DNA of 6,549 nucleotides from JADFRG01 sp048054495 (GTDB lineage: Bacteria > Chloroflexota > Anaerolineae > Anaerolineales > E44-bin32), in assembly GCA_048054495.1 (NCBI GenBank), contig JBGMQN010000123.1, positions 1 to 6,549 on the forward strand. Direction: 5' to 3'. The position numbers and the translations under genes were made by a program. Within the stretch, counting starts at the first letter, position 1; every line of letters begins with the position of its first letter. The notes beneath the pieces are model-generated. The model had not been told where the DNA came from. It was given only the letters and a program-made list of their open reading frames with translations, and did not search any database. Below, in pieces: positions 6,228-6,549 of this stretch.

Positions 6228-6549
6228 AAGGGATCATTCTGGCAGGCGGGAAAGGGACGCGGCTGAATCCGTTGACGATCGGGGTCTCCAAGCAGCTCCT
6301 GCCGGTATACGACAAACCCATGGTGTACTACCCGCTTTCAATGCTGATGCTAGCCGGCATCCGGGATATCCTGGTCATCAGCGCACCGGAGCACTTGCCC
6401 CTATTTCAGCGACTTCTGGGAGACGGTGAGAAGTGGGGATTGAGCTTCTCCTATGCGGCACAGGACGAGCCGCGCGGCCTGGCGGACGCCTTCATCGTTG
6501 GCAGGGAGTTCGTCGCAGGAGAGCCGGTCTGTATGATTCTCGGTGACAA
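6224..6549 (+). CDS. rfbA: Glucose-1-phosphate thymidylyltransferase (3' truncated by window edge)
   Basis: The first 108 codons of RmlA, which makes dTDP-glucose from dTTP and glucose-1-phosphate; the full enzyme is usually about 290 residues, so roughly the N-terminal third is seen. GTG 6224 overlaps the rfbB stop (GTGA) and gives the standard N-terminus MKGIILAGGKGTRL (1-14), which is the nucleotide-binding loop with Arg13. It continues SKQLLPVYDKPMVYYPLS (22-39), the other strong RmlA signature, then LAGIRDILVIS, FQRLLGDGEKWGLSFSYAAQ and GLADAF, ending at LGD, the start of the metal-binding LGDN motif. Asn15 stands where Tyr or His is more common (RLYPLT); this is not expected to matter. 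Lacking an ATG start and running off the edge, it is easy to miss. Placing it after rfbC and rfbB completes three of the four dTDP-rhamnose steps. Confidence 0.95.
   Translation, partial: MKGIILAGGKGTRLNPLTIGVSKQLLPVYDKPMVYYPLSMLMLAGIRDILVISAPEHLPLFQRLLGDGEKWGLSFSYAAQDEPRGLADAFIVGREFVAGEPVCMILGD

Noticed and set aside
1..6549. CRISPR array, tRNA/rRNA genes, insertion sequence or transposase, integrase, attachment sites
   Set aside because: Reading through found no regularly spaced identical repeats, no tRNA-like cloverleaf, no terminal inverted repeats, and no transposase or recombinase motifs. The only clear repeat is the coding one at 670-810.

Overview
The window is a left-to-right, single-strand stretch of a bacterial surface-polysaccharide locus; every gene I can support is on the + strand. 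The lineage cannot be fixed from sequence alone. A multi-pass membrane glycosyltransferase and a small membrane protein with repeated 'FPGTPCP' motifs both resemble, from memory and unverified, proteins of Chloroflexota and related environmental bacteria. The ABC exporter and dTDP-sugar genes are too widespread to help. GC is moderately high and TTG/GTG starts are frequent: of the six genes whose start lies in the window, one begins with TTG and two with GTG.

Layout. Positions 1-284 hold the C-terminal end of a gene that begins outside the window and shows a TPR-like segment. After a gap of about 100 bp comes a 142-residue single-pass membrane protein of unknown function (385-813), whose outer part ends in two diverged copies of a 19-residue Cys-containing motif. 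Next is a roughly 704-residue GT-C-type membrane glycosyltransferase (840-2954, TTG start). Then come the two subunits of a Wzm/Wzt-type polysaccharide ABC exporter (2951-3787 and 3765-4568) and three dTDP-sugar genes: rfbC/rmlC (4565-5113), rfbB/rmlB (5142-6227) and the first 108 codons of rfbA/rmlA (6224 to the window edge).

How the genes fit together. RmlA makes dTDP-glucose, RmlB dehydrates it to dTDP-4-keto-6-deoxyglucose, and RmlC epimerises that to the L-lyxo form, the precursor of dTDP-L-rhamnose. The final reductase, rfbD/rmlD, is not in the window and may lie downstream. The Wzm/Wzt pair would flip a lipid-linked glycan made in the cytoplasm. The GT-C enzyme would act on the outer face of the membrane using a polyprenyl-phosphate sugar. 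From the glycosyltransferase onward, genes overlap or nearly touch (two GTGA overlaps, one ATGA overlap, one 23-nt overlap, one 28-nt gap), which points to one translationally coupled operon. The least understood item is the small repeat protein at its head.
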